Positions 1 through 4,953 are shown, counted from the first letter of the stretch. The stretch: DNA of 9,020 nucleotides from an uncultured Oscillospiraceae bacterium (GCA_900549055.1 URNB01000087.1:1-9020); one strand, 5' to 3'. Notes: generated by a model not told the origin, from the letters alone. Numbers and translations: made by a program.

Positions 1-1
1 G

Positions 2-49
2 ATAGACTTGAACTCCCGAAAAGTAAATATCCGATACTCAGGCAGATAG
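2..49 (+). CDS. possible C-terminal end of a gene entering from the left (15 codons and stop)
   Basis: Frame 2 is open from the window edge and ends with TAG at 47-49, inside the 5' arm of the terminator at 42-76, a usual place for the last stop codon of an operon. The visible tail reads IDLNSRKVNIRYSGR. Too little is present to name a family. Frame 1 is also open (to about 105), but it would run through the terminator hairpin and its T-tract, so frame 2 is preferred. Being a real gene end is inference. Confidence 0.3.
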   Translation: MDLNSRKVNIRYSGR

Positions 50-76
50 AAAGCAAAAATCTATCTGCTTTTTTTA
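42..76 (+). terminator. intrinsic terminator
   Basis: A perfect 9-bp stem (42-50 with 60-68) has a 9-base A-rich loop and is followed at once by a T-tract (69-75) on the plus strand. It closes a plus-strand transcript entering from the left of the window. The minus strand has no U-tract on the other side, so it is probably one-directional. Confidence 0.75.
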
Positions 77-200
77 TTACCCCGAAAAGGAGAAAACAGA
101 TATGCTAATGCATCCGTCTAAAACGACTTCAAAAATAAATTCGGATAAAAATCCCAAACAGCCCATAAAACCGACTCTCTTTCAGATGATATTTTGATGA

Positions 201-372
201 TGAAAAGGAATAGAGGTCGCTTCACAACCATTCTTGCGGTATCCGGCGAAAAACTTCCAGGGAGCGTTGTTTTTCCGCCGACCGCTGCGCCGTTATCACC
301 CCGCTGTATCTGCCGCAGGCAGCGCTCGTCGATAACGCCAGGCACTCTCCGAGTGCCTTGGGCTGTTTTTTT
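201..372 (+). other. GC-rich multi-hairpin stretch, candidate structured RNA
   Basis: There is no convincing gene between 77 and 380. The stretch holds three consecutive hairpins. Hairpin A pairs 236-240 with 281-285 and 245-254 with 269-279 (one bulged C). Hairpin B pairs 291-297 with 331-337, with an inner CGCTG/CAGCG pair. Hairpin C pairs GGCACTC 341-347 with GAGTGCC 351-357. A short outer pairing AATAG (209-213) with CTGTT (363-367) could close them into a multi-helix junction, and a T7 tract (366-372) follows. This looks like a structured RNA ending in a weak terminator on the plus strand, but no known family was recognised and no gene follows before the converging tRNA operon. Confidence 0.3.
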
Positions 373-380
373 GCACATAC

Positions 381-420
381 AAAAAACAGCAAGCACCGCA
401 AAAGCGATACTTGCTGTTTT
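381..420 (-). terminator. terminator of the tRNA operon
   Basis: On the minus strand an 11-bp stem (410-420 with 383-393), rich in A then U at its ends, starts at the last base of the tRNA-Trp CCA and closes with a run of U. It ends the CAU-tRNA and tRNA-Trp transcript. Confidence 0.75.
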
Positions 421-495
421 GGCAGGGGCAGAAGGGATCGAACCCTCGGCACTCGGTTTTGGAGACCGATGCTCTACCAGCTGAGCTATACCCCT
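420..495 (-). tRNA. tRNA-Trp (anticodon CCA)
   Basis: The minus strand folds as a complete 76-base tRNA. The acceptor arm AGGGGTA pairs with TGCCCCT, the D-arm has the usual AGCTCAG..GGTAGAGC, and the T-arm is GAGGGTTCGATCCCTTC. The anticodon loop CTCCAAA gives CCA, hence Trp. The discriminator is G and the 3' CCA is encoded (420-422). It is second in a two-tRNA operon, about 20 bases after the CAU tRNA and directly before a terminator. Confidence 0.95.
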
Positions 496-516
496 ATAAT
501 AAAAAAATGCTTGTTA

Positions 517-593
517 TGGTGGACCATCACGGACTCGAACCGCGGACCGACCGGTTATGAGCCGGTTGCTCTAACCAACTGAGCTAATGGTCC
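517..593 (-). tRNA. tRNA with CAU anticodon (elongator Met, or Ile2 if lysidine-modified)
   Basis: The minus strand gives a complete 77-base tRNA. The acceptor GGACCAT pairs with ATGGTCC, the discriminator is A, and the CCA is encoded at 517-519. The anticodon loop CTCATAA gives CAU. The acceptor starts with a normal G-C pair, which argues against initiator tRNA. CAU may belong to elongator Met or to the Ile2 tRNA modified by TilS. The sequence alone, read by eye, does not decide between them. It is first in the operon, behind the promoter at 609-636. Confidence 0.9.
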
Positions 594-608
594 GAACAAG
601 CAAGATAT

Positions 609-636
609 ATTATATCATAAAAAAACGGTTTGTCAA
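609..636 (-). promoter_or_regulatory. promoter of the tRNA operon
   Basis: On the minus strand there is TTGACA (636-631), a 16-base spacer and TATAAT (614-609), both perfect consensus hexamers. The predicted start is near 602, just ahead of the CAU tRNA 5' end at 593. A near-ideal sigma-A promoter fits constitutive stable-RNA expression. Confidence 0.85.
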
Positions 637-660
637 GTGAAATATTGCTTTTTCGAAAAA

Positions 661-703
661 AATTTGAAAAAATACGGCGGCATGCCGAAAGCTGTCGCCG
701 CAT
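661..703 (-). terminator. terminator after the flavodoxin gene
   Basis: On the minus strand an 8-bp GC-rich stem with one G-U pair (703-696 with 679-672) is followed by a U-rich tract (672-661). It lies about 20 bases past the flavodoxin stop codon and separates that operon from the tRNA promoter. Confidence 0.65.
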
Positions 704-724
704 CGCTTTAAAACACCTGAATTT

Positions 725-1147
725 TTATACCAAAGCCTTTCCGAGGCTGTTGCATTCGGCTGTGGCGGCGTCATCAGGGGCGTCGTTGCAAATCACATAA
801 TCGCACGCCAAAACAGCGCCGTCCGCCTTGCAGGTTTCCTCCCAATTACGCATCCATTCGCCGTCTCCCCAGCCGTATGAGCCGAAGAGCGCGATCTTTT
901 TGCCCTTGAGTTTGCTTTCGCAGGACTCGAACATCGGAGCGAATTCATCCTCCTCCAAAACCTCTGCACCCATCGCGGGGCAGCCGAAGGCGATTGCATC
1001 AAAGGAATCAACCGCATCGGCGGTGAACTCGGCTGCGGTGAAAAGCGTGGCTTCTCCGCCCGCAGCCTTTACGCCGTCGGCTACGGCCGCAGCCATAGCC
1101 TCCGTATTGCCTGTGCCGCTCCAATAAACAACAGCAGTTTTACTCAT
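725..1147 (-). CDS. flavodoxin (FMN electron carrier)
   Basis: This 140-residue protein has the length and layout of a short-chain flavodoxin, a soluble cytoplasmic FMN protein that carries low-potential electrons and often replaces ferredoxin when iron is scarce. The phosphate-binding loop SGTGNTE is at residues 10-16. The second FMN loop (GCPAMGAE, 55-62) and the third (GSYGWGDGEW, 89-98, with Tyr91 and Trp93 available to stack on the isoalloxazine ring) follow in order. The acidic composition is typical. The ATG at 1147 has AAAGGATG upstream on the minus strand. The gene lies 30 bases downstream of the DUF3793 gene on the same strand with no terminator between, so the two are probably co-transcribed. 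A terminator follows at 661-703. Identification is firm; the electron partner is unknown. Confidence 0.95.
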   Translation of the reverse strand: MSKTAVVYWSGTGNTEAMAAAVADGVKAAGGEATLFTAAEFTADAVDSFDAIAFGCPAMGAEVLEEDEFAPMFESCESKLKGKKIALFGSYGWGDGEWMRNWEETCKADGAVLACDYVICNDAPDDAATAECNSLGKALV

Positions 1148-1177
1148 TTAAATTACATCCTTTCGATTTTATATATA

Positions 1178-1729
1178 TCAACCGGCTACTGTGAGCCGCT
1201 CAATAGTCTTGCCGCCGGCATATTGCTCGGTGTAAACACGCGTGCATTTACTGTATTTCGCAAAAATTTTTTTTGCCTTTTCCTCATCACTGTATACCTT
1301 CCAGTAGCCGGTTAATTTACAGCTGCGCGCCTTATTTTCAATAAAGCCCTCAACATCCTCTGGCGGATAGCCGAGAAACAGCCCCACCTCATGCGGAAAT
1401 TCTCCGCAGTCCGCCATGCGCTTTATAAGCTGCGCGATACAGGTCTCAGGTGAGCGAAAGCCGTAGCCGCACTTTGTGAGAATATTATATGCCGTTTTGT
1501 TCTGCAGATCCCTTGACAGCATGGACGGCCTGTAAAGATATATCAGCGCGCTGCGGCCGTTGTATTTAAGCGGCAGAACGCGCAGCCCCTTTTCGGAAAA
1601 AGCTCTGTTCCACCGCCTTACGGCAACCCGCATTTCCTCGGCGGTGCTGTAAGGATATATAAACATATTTCCGGTTTTTAAGCCGGCAAGCGTCGGTGAA
1701 CATTGGCTGATAATTGTTTCCTCCGACAA
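1178..1729 (-). CDS. DUF3793 family protein
   Basis: I recognise this as DUF3793, a cytoplasmic family of unknown biochemical role found mostly in clostridia. The signatures are an N-terminal CSPTLAGLKTGN (residues 10-21 from the start chosen here), a central ALIYLYRP, FPHEVGLFLGYPPEDV (111-126) and the C-terminal GYWKVY..KCTRVY. The start is taken as TTG at 1729, because GGAGG (1743-1739 on the minus strand) lies 9 bases ahead of it and family members usually begin only a few residues before CSPTLAG. An ATG at 1750 would add seven residues and put the ribosome site inside the gene. The length, 183 residues, is normal. From memory, relatives often sit beside flavodoxin or feo iron-uptake genes, and the palindromes upstream support control by metal. 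A role in iron or redox balance is inference. Confidence 0.88.
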   Translation of the reverse strand: MSEETIISQCSPTLAGLKTGNMFIYPYSTAEEMRVAVRRWNRAFSEKGLRVLPLKYNGRSALIYLYRPSMLSRDLQNKTAYNILTKCGYGFRSPETCIAQLIKRMADCGEFPHEVGLFLGYPPEDVEGFIENKARSCKLTGYWKVYSDEEKAKKIFAKYSKCTRVYTEQYAGGKTIERLTVAG

Positions 1730-1738
1730 AATACATCG

Positions 1739-1743
1739 CCTCC
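1739..1743 (-). promoter_or_regulatory. ribosome binding site that decides the DUF3793 start
   Basis: GGAGG on the minus strand lies 9 bases before the TTG at 1729. The only upstream ATG in frame (1750) would overlap this site and has no comparable ribosome site of its own, so the TTG start is favoured. Confidence 0.6.
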
Positions 1744-1777
1744 ATTGCAACCGCAGCGGATGATATCCACATTAGCG

Positions 1778-1793
1778 GTTAGCATATGCTAAC
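1778..1793. promoter_or_regulatory. operator-like perfect palindrome GTTAGC-ATAT-GCTAAC
   Basis: A perfect 16-bp palindrome in the 5' untranslated region of the DUF3793-flavodoxin operon. A further TTAGC half-site precedes it (1772-1776). The TTAG/CTAA half-sites recall DtxR/IdeR-type iron boxes, but the match is only partial. The regulator is inference. Confidence 0.55.
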
Positions 1794-1823
1794 TGAAACA
1801 GATTGTTAAAGCCGCACCTATTG

Positions 1824-1839
1824 GTTAGGCGTGGCTAAC
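1824..1839. promoter_or_regulatory. operator-like imperfect palindrome GTTAGG-CGTG-GCTAAC
   Basis: The same arrangement as the palindrome at 1778-1793, with one mismatched pair. It begins about 10 bases past the -10 hexamer, so it covers the predicted start of transcription. A repressor bound here would block the operon. The two centres are 46 bp apart. Confidence 0.55.
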
Positions 1840-1848
1840 TTCAATGCT

Positions 1849-1877
1849 ATAATAACACAAAGACTTATAAAAGTCAA
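1849..1877 (-). promoter_or_regulatory. promoter of the DUF3793-flavodoxin operon
   Basis: On the minus strand TTGACT (1877-1872), a 17-base spacer and TATTAT (1854-1849). The predicted start is near 1842, leaving a leader of about 110 bases that contains both palindromes. The 110 or so bases between this promoter and the tRNA-Gly promoter show no gene. Confidence 0.7.
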
Positions 1878-1991
1878 TAGCCGAAACGGCAAAATTTCAA
1901 AAAACAATTGCGACGGCTCTCGGTTTTTAAAGATGTTACGCGGAACCGAAATGCGAAAAAATGAAAATTTCCGAAAAATTCAAAAAAAATC

Positions 1992-2023
1992 TTGACTGCG
2001 GCCGTCTTTTGTGATAATATAAT
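1992..2023 (+). promoter_or_regulatory. promoter of tRNA-Gly
   Basis: TTGACT at 1992-1997 is followed by the AT-rich string GATAATATAAT (2013-2023), which offers several overlapping -10 hexamers. TAATAT at 2015-2020 gives a 17-base spacer. The exact -10 is uncertain. Transcription would begin just ahead of the tRNA at 2035. Confidence 0.65.
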
Positions 2024-2034
2024 ATCTGTTCTTC

Positions 2035-2109
2035 GCGGGTGTAGTTCAATGGCTAGAATCCCAGCCTTCCAAGCTGGTCGTGTGGGTTCGATTCCCATCA
2101 CCCGCTCCA
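2035..2109 (+). tRNA. tRNA-Gly (anticodon UCC)
   Basis: A complete 75-base tRNA. The acceptor GCGGGTG pairs with CACCCGC, the anticodon loop CTTCCAA gives UCC, the T-arm is GTGGGTTCGATTCCCAT, the discriminator is T, and the CCA is encoded at 2107-2109. It is intact and has its own promoter and terminator, so the nearby mobile element has not split it. Confidence 0.95.
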
Positions 2110-2112
2110 CTC

Positions 2113-2158
2113 AAGATGTTCTTATAGGATTTCATTTTCTATAAGAACATCTTTTTTT
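2113..2158 (+). terminator. terminator of tRNA-Gly
   Basis: A perfect 15-bp stem (2113-2127 with 2139-2153), an 11-base loop and a T7 tract (2152-2158). It is one of the strongest terminators in the window and marks the last clear host feature before the recombinase. Confidence 0.9.
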
Positions 2159-2183
2159 GACCGATTCCCACATCATGCATTTT

Positions 2184-3884
2184 TTATGCGGAAATGTATG
2201 TTAGTTCAACACCCTGCCTGGTTCCCAATGTCACTTCAACATTCGGAACCGGAACATCCTTCGGAATACTTACCGCGCCTATGCAATTATAATAAATAAC
2301 TATTTTTTGAGTTCTCTTACCGTCAACGATTTCGGTTTGGAAAACCTCGATTTTTTCAATAAGCTCGTTCAGCATTAAGGGGGTTAGCTTTTTCACCCGT
2401 GTATACTTTTTTACCGCCCTTATAAAGCTCTCGGTCTTACTTGATTCGTTAGCCATTTCATCATAGGCTTTTTTAAGCTCTTCCACTCTTTCGGAAATAG
2501 ATTTTTGTTCGGATTCGTACTTTGACGAAAGCTTCGCAAAGCGCTCATCAGATATTTTTCCCGATGCATTGTCTTCGTAAAGGTGTTCAAACAATCTGTC
2601 TATTTCACTGTTACGGGAAATAAGGGAGTTTAACTCTCCGCTGCATATTCGCTTATTGCTTTCCAAAACAGTCTTGGAATATGCCGTAACCGCACTTGTG
2701 AATTCTTCCTCGTACTTTCCGGCAAAGCGTGTCAGACGCCGTATTTCACTCAAGACGATTTGTTCCAAAAAATCCACGCGCACATAATGTGTTGACACAC
2801 ATTTTTTCAGTTTGCCTTTATTGTTGTTCGGACAGTTAAAATACTTGATACTCGGATTTTTTTGATTAAAGTGATAGCCCAATTTGCAACCGCAATCGGA
2901 ACATACAAGCAATCCGGAAAACATATTGTGCTCACCGTTGCTCAAATTTCGCCTGCGCAGATTCCCGCGCATTTCCTGTATTCTTTCAAATGTTACCCTG
3001 TCTCGTATAGGCTCGTGAACATTTTCGAATATCATCATATCTTCCGGATCATTTTTGAATCTCTTTTTGCTTTTGTACGATATGGAATAAGTTTTGAAGT
3101 TAATGACATCACCGCAGTATTCCCGTAAATTGAGAATTTTTATGACCGTTGTGGAATTCCAACTGTACGGACCGGCGGTATGCTGTTTCAAAGGTTTTTT
3201 GTACCCCTTGGATACCGCATATGCCGTCGGAGTAAGAATCATCTTTTCGGAAAGCATTGTTGCTATCTGATTTGTGCCGTAACCCGAAAGAGTCAAGGTG
3301 TCAATCATTTTAACAACGCTCGCCGCTTCTTCATCGATAACCCAATAATTCGGATCTTTTTCATCCCGTTTGTAGCCGTATGGCGGAGCGCCCAACGGTA
3401 CACCCGAAGAACCCTTTACTTTGTTACTGATTCTTCTCTTCTTGCTTATATCGCGGGAATACCATTCGTTAAATAAATTCTTTATCGGTGCAAATTCGCT
3501 CTCTCCCTCAAATGAATCAATTCCGTCCGATACGGCTACAAGTCTGATTCCGTTTTCGGGAAAGAATTCTTCAATCAAACGGCCGACCTCGATATAATTT
3601 CTGCCGAGTCGGGACAGGTCCTTAACAAAAACGGCTCCGCCCTTACCAAGCTTCAGCTGTTCAATCATTTCGTTGAATTTCGGACGATTCATTGTAACTC
3701 CCGAAATACCGTCGTCAAAGAAATGTACTATATGCGTATATCCTTTTTCCTTTGCAACCTTCGTCAGCAGCTTTTTTTGAGTTGCGATGCTGTAGCTTTC
3801 ACCTTCCAAATCATCGTCACGTGACAAGCGCTCGTAAAGGAATGCTACATCCGAGCAAATTTTTCTCTTTTTTGTCCAATTCAT
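2184..3884 (-). CDS. large serine recombinase (TnpX/TndX type integrase)
   Basis: The 566-residue protein cuts and rejoins DNA to insert and excise the element, through a 5'-phosphoserine link to DNA. The resolvase domain spans about residues 12-165, with the catalytic serine in YERLS (Ser21), DDGISG (57-62) and the arginine motif KDLSRLGR (88-95). The Recombinase domain follows (about 165-310), then a zinc ribbon (Cys328, Cys331, Cys351, Cys362), a long coiled-coil segment (about 375-480) and a C-terminal DUF4368-like domain. All key residues are present, so it is probably active. The ATG at 3884 has AGGAGG a few bases upstream. Length and domain order match TnpX-like rather than phage phiC31-like enzymes. 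It follows the small gene at 3942-4094 on the same strand, probably from the promoter near 4180-4209. Confidence 0.95.
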   Translation of the reverse strand: MNWTKKRKICSDVAFLYERLSRDDDLEGESYSIATQKKLLTKVAKEKGYTHIVHFFDDGISGVTMNRPKFNEMIEQLKLGKGGAVFVKDLSRLGRNYIEVGRLIEEFFPENGIRLVAVSDGIDSFEGESEFAPIKNLFNEWYSRDISKKRRISNKVKGSSGVPLGAPPYGYKRDEKDPNYWVIDEEAASVVKMIDTLTLSGYGTNQIATMLSEKMILTPTAYAVSKGYKKPLKQHTAGPYSWNSTTVIKILNLREYCGDVINFKTYSISYKSKKRFKNDPEDMMIFENVHEPIRDRVTFERIQEMRGNLRRRNLSNGEHNMFSGLLVCSDCGCKLGYHFNQKNPSIKYFNCPNNNKGKLKKCVSTHYVRVDFLEQIVLSEIRRLTRFAGKYEEEFTSAVTAYSKTVLESNKRICSGELNSLISRNSEIDRLFEHLYEDNASGKISDERFAKLSSKYESEQKSISERVEELKKAYDEMANESSKTESFIRAVKKYTRVKKLTPLMLNELIEKIEVFQTEIVDGKRTQKIVIYYNCIGAVSIPKDVPVPNVEVTLGTRQGVELTYISA

Positions 3885-3941
3885 AATTCCTCCTGTTCCG
3901 CAGTCAAATAAGCAGTACGCTTTGCGTCAACTGCATACGAA

Positions 3942-4094
3942 TCAATTATGTTCAACATCTCTCTTTATAAGATGCAGCAGAAGTTCGCATAGGGTTTTGC
4001 CTTTTTCGCGAAAAACAGGCTTTACAATAAAGGACATGTTTTTATATGCATAATACTGTTCCGCATTAAGCTCCGTTTTTTGTTTTTCAGACAT
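3942..4094 (-). CDS. small TnpW-like transposon protein (50 residues)
   Basis: A 50-codon gene reads on the minus strand from ATG (4094) to TGA (3942-3944), with GAAAGGTGATG upstream as ribosome site. The product begins MSEKQKTELNAEQYYAYKNM and goes on with FIVKPVFREKGKT and a helical ELLLHLIKRD. The pattern of a short beta strand, a phenylalanine and a C-terminal helix ending in LxLI(K/R)xD/E resembles the TnpW-type small proteins that precede large serine recombinases in clostridial transposons. The match is by eye and weak in identity. It lies 57 bases upstream of the recombinase on the same strand. A role in recombination or its control is inference. Confidence 0.65.
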   Translation of the reverse strand: MSEKQKTELNAEQYYAYKNMSFIVKPVFREKGKTLCELLLHLIKRDVEHN

Positions 4095-4179
4095 TTTTAC
4101 ACATCACCTTTCAATATTTCGGTTTTGTGTAAGTATCCCGGAGCAGCAGTCAACATAGCTCTTTGCAGAGCTTGCATTC

Positions 4180-4209
4180 AGTATATACACAAAATCCGAA
4201 ATTTGTCAA
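4180..4209 (-). promoter_or_regulatory. promoter of the small gene and recombinase
   Basis: On the minus strand TTGACA (4209-4204), an 18-base spacer and TATACT (4185-4180). The -35 hexamer lies in an exact 7-1-7 palindrome, AAATTTG-T-CAAATTT (4199-4213), which could be a repressor site. A second inverted repeat, AGCTCT-TTGC-AGAGCT (4157-4172), lies just past the predicted start and could be a downstream operator or an RNA hairpin. Confidence 0.65.
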
Positions 4210-4269
4210 ATTTGACTTTTCCAATTATAAGTGCAATAGGGAATTACCTGTGGATTTATAATAATTGAT

Positions 4270-4560
4270 ACGGAGTATTTAAGCCCCTCCGCAGGGACAT
4301 ACCGCACCGAGCCGACTGAATGCCCGCTTGCCGTCCAAGCCCACGGCAAGTGTCTTTTTCGGGATCTTCGCGAGCAAAGGTTGTCGCACCTATGCTTTTC
4401 ACTTTTTAAAATGTCGCTCTCCCGCCGTTTTGCGGTATGCTTTCTATAATGCCTCTCGGCATATTTTTCAAGGTTCGTGAAGCGCCTTTTTTGCGCTATC
4501 TATATCCATAGTCTGCCGAGAAAACCTCCCCCATTATTAAAAAAATCTCATTAAATTTTA
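4270..4560. other. non-coding hairpin-rich stretch
   Basis: No open frame here has a credible start or ribosome site. The stretch holds many inverted repeats: CGGAG/CTCCG (4271-4275, 4287-4291), the terminator-like hairpin at 4327-4359, ATGCC/GGCAT (about 4449-4462), AGCGC/GCGCT (4481-4485, 4493-4497) and CTCGGCA/TGCCGAG (4455-4461, 4514-4520). AGGTT (4471-4475) can pair with AACCT (4523-4527), which would interlock with the last pair as a pseudoknot. It could be a structured RNA or a cis-acting DNA site of the element, such as an origin region. No known family was recognised. Confidence 0.35.
4327..4359 (+). terminator. possible terminator on the plus strand
   Basis: A perfect 8-bp stem, CTTGCCGT (4327-4334) with ACGGCAAG (4343-4350), is followed by TGTCTTTTT. 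The T-tract is interrupted, and no plus-strand gene clearly ends here, so the hairpin may instead belong to a larger fold. Confidence 0.4.
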
Positions 4561-4575
4561 CAGTGCTTATTATGC

Positions 4576-4604
4576 TTGCAAATATATGAATATAATGGTA
4601 TAAT
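4576..4604 (+). promoter_or_regulatory. promoter of the toxin mRNA
   Basis: TTGCAA (4576-4581), a 17-base spacer and TATAAT (4599-4604). The predicted start near 4611 gives an 85-base untranslated leader before the toxin ATG at 4697. Confidence 0.75.
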
Positions 4605-4645
4605 ATTGTCGGAATAAGGTGAACCTTAAACGGTGGACGGTTAGC
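4597..4645 (+). repeat. left arm of an inverted repeat shared by toxin and antitoxin promoters
   Basis: From the -10 box onward this stretch matches the antitoxin promoter region read on the minus strand (4880 to 4834). GGTATAATAT, AATAAGG, AACC and GACGGTTAGC occur in the same order, with a 6-base gap in one copy. The last block, GACGGTTAGC at 4636-4645, is exactly complementary to GCTAACCGTC at 4834-4843. Confidence 0.75.
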
Positions 4646-4654
4646 TCTCTTTTT

Positions 4655-4690
4655 CAGAGGGTATCTTTTCACCCTCTGTATAAGGGGGTG
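4655..4690 (+). promoter_or_regulatory. alternative hairpins over the toxin ribosome site
   Basis: Two hairpins share the bases 4671-4676 and cannot form together. In one, CAGAGGGT (4655-4662) pairs with ACCCTCTG (4671-4678) and leaves the ribosome site free. In the other, CACCCTC (4670-4676) pairs with GGGGGTG (4684-4690), with one G-U pair, and buries the Shine-Dalgarno sequence AGGGGGTGG. This would delay or limit toxin translation. Confidence 0.55.
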
Positions 4691-4696
4691 GTGCTG

Positions 4697-4783
4697 ATGG
4701 TTACATATAGTGATTTATTCCTTTTCGGAACACTCATTATAGGTGTCATAACACTTGTTTATAACATAACAAAAAAGAAATAA
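4697..4783 (+). CDS. holin-like type I toxin peptide (28 residues)
   Basis: The 28-residue peptide has the layout of the Firmicutes holin-like toxins (Hol_Tox family, as in TxpA- or BsrG-type systems). A short polar start MVTYSDLF is followed by one membrane helix of about 16 residues (LFGTLIIGVITLVYNI) and a lysine tail TKKK. Such peptides insert into the cell's own membrane and disturb it when their antisense RNA is lost. The ribosome site AGGGGGTGG lies about 7 bases ahead of the ATG. A GTG at 4691 is in frame but sits too close to the ribosome site. The convergent antisense RNA (4771-4862) overlaps the last codons and the 3' untranslated region. Inside a mobile element the locus probably keeps the element from being lost. 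The peptide is far too short for default gene callers. Confidence 0.85.
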   Translation: MVTYSDLFLFGTLIIGVITLVYNITKKK

Positions 4784-4818
4784 ACCGCCCGAGCGTTCCA
4801 AACTTGGCGATTTATTTC
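4771..4818 (-). terminator. terminator of the antitoxin RNA
   Basis: On the minus strand a 13-bp stem with one G-U pair (4818-4806 with 4789-4777) is followed by six U (4776-4771). The stem includes the complement of the toxin stop codon. On the plus strand the same hairpin has no U-tract, so it would not end the toxin mRNA efficiently. Confidence 0.8.
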
Positions 4819-4862
4819 TAATCACAAGAATGGGCTAACCGTCTATCGGTTTGCCTTATTTC
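4771..4862 (-). ncRNA. antisense antitoxin RNA of the holin-like toxin
   Basis: A transcript of about 90 bases is predicted on the minus strand from a good promoter (4869-4896) to an intrinsic terminator (4771-4818). It has no open frame of note. It is complementary to the last few codons and the 3' region of the toxin mRNA, the convergent arrangement known from txpA/RatA-type loci. It would block toxin expression by forming a duplex that is then degraded. Its exact 5' end is estimated from the -10 box. Confidence 0.75.
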
Positions 4863-4880
4863 ACTTATATTATACCACAA
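4834..4880 (-). repeat. right arm of the toxin/antitoxin inverted repeat
   Basis: Read on the minus strand, this copy starts with GGTATAATAT of the antitoxin promoter and ends with GACGGTTAGC (4843-4834). See the left arm at 4597-4645. Confidence 0.75.
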
Positions 4881-4896
4881 TGCACAGAAAAGTCAA
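4869..4896 (-). promoter_or_regulatory. promoter of the antitoxin RNA
   Basis: On the minus strand TTGACT (4896-4891), a 16-base spacer and a perfect TATAAT (4874-4869). Its -35 box is closer to consensus than that of the toxin promoter (TTGCAA), as expected if the antitoxin must be made in excess. Confidence 0.8.
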
Positions 4897-4924
4897 GTTT
4901 TTAAAGCGTAAAAATAAATTTTCG

Positions 4925-4953
4925 TTGACAACTCACCTTATACCATATATAAT
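4925..4953 (+). promoter_or_regulatory. full-consensus promoter of the leader and JAB-ThiF operon
   Basis: TTGACA (4925-4930), a 17-base spacer and TATAAT (4948-4953): both hexamers and the spacing are ideal. The predicted start is near 4960, more than 300 bases before the first gene of the operon at 5272. Confidence 0.85.

Noticed and set aside
77..166. 29-codon minus-strand frame starting MGCLGFLSEFIFEVVLDG
   Set aside because: The start resembles that of small clostridial membrane proteins, but the frame stops after 29 codons and has only a weak ribosome site. It may be a fragment, but there is too little to call.
102..196. 30-codon plus-strand frame behind AAGGAG
   Set aside because: The ribosome site and spacing are good, but the peptide has no recognisable features, and it lies just after a terminator without a visible promoter. 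Chance is as likely.
201..372. Lysine riboswitch
   Set aside because: The start (ATAGAGG) and the CCGCCGA string recall it, but the loop-E bases (AGTA...GAAAGG) and the usual P2/P3 pairing are missing. The strongest hairpin here (245-279) does not fit that fold, and no lysine gene follows.
1874..2110. 78-residue minus-strand frame across tRNA-Gly
   Set aside because: Half of it is the reverse complement of the tRNA and its promoter; this is a chance frame.
4080..4268. 62-residue plus-strand frame
   Set aside because: It is opposite the promoter and start of the TnpW-like gene, has no ribosome site, and shows no protein features.
4216..4510. Open minus-strand frame (FTNLEKYAERHYRKHT...)
   Set aside because: It has no ATG and no ribosome site, and runs through the hairpins and the terminator-like stem. 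A decayed gene cannot be excluded, but it is not supported.
2160..4560. CRISPR array or insertion sequence with terminal repeats
   Set aside because: No regularly spaced direct repeats and no DDE transposase were seen; the only mobility enzyme is the serine recombinase.
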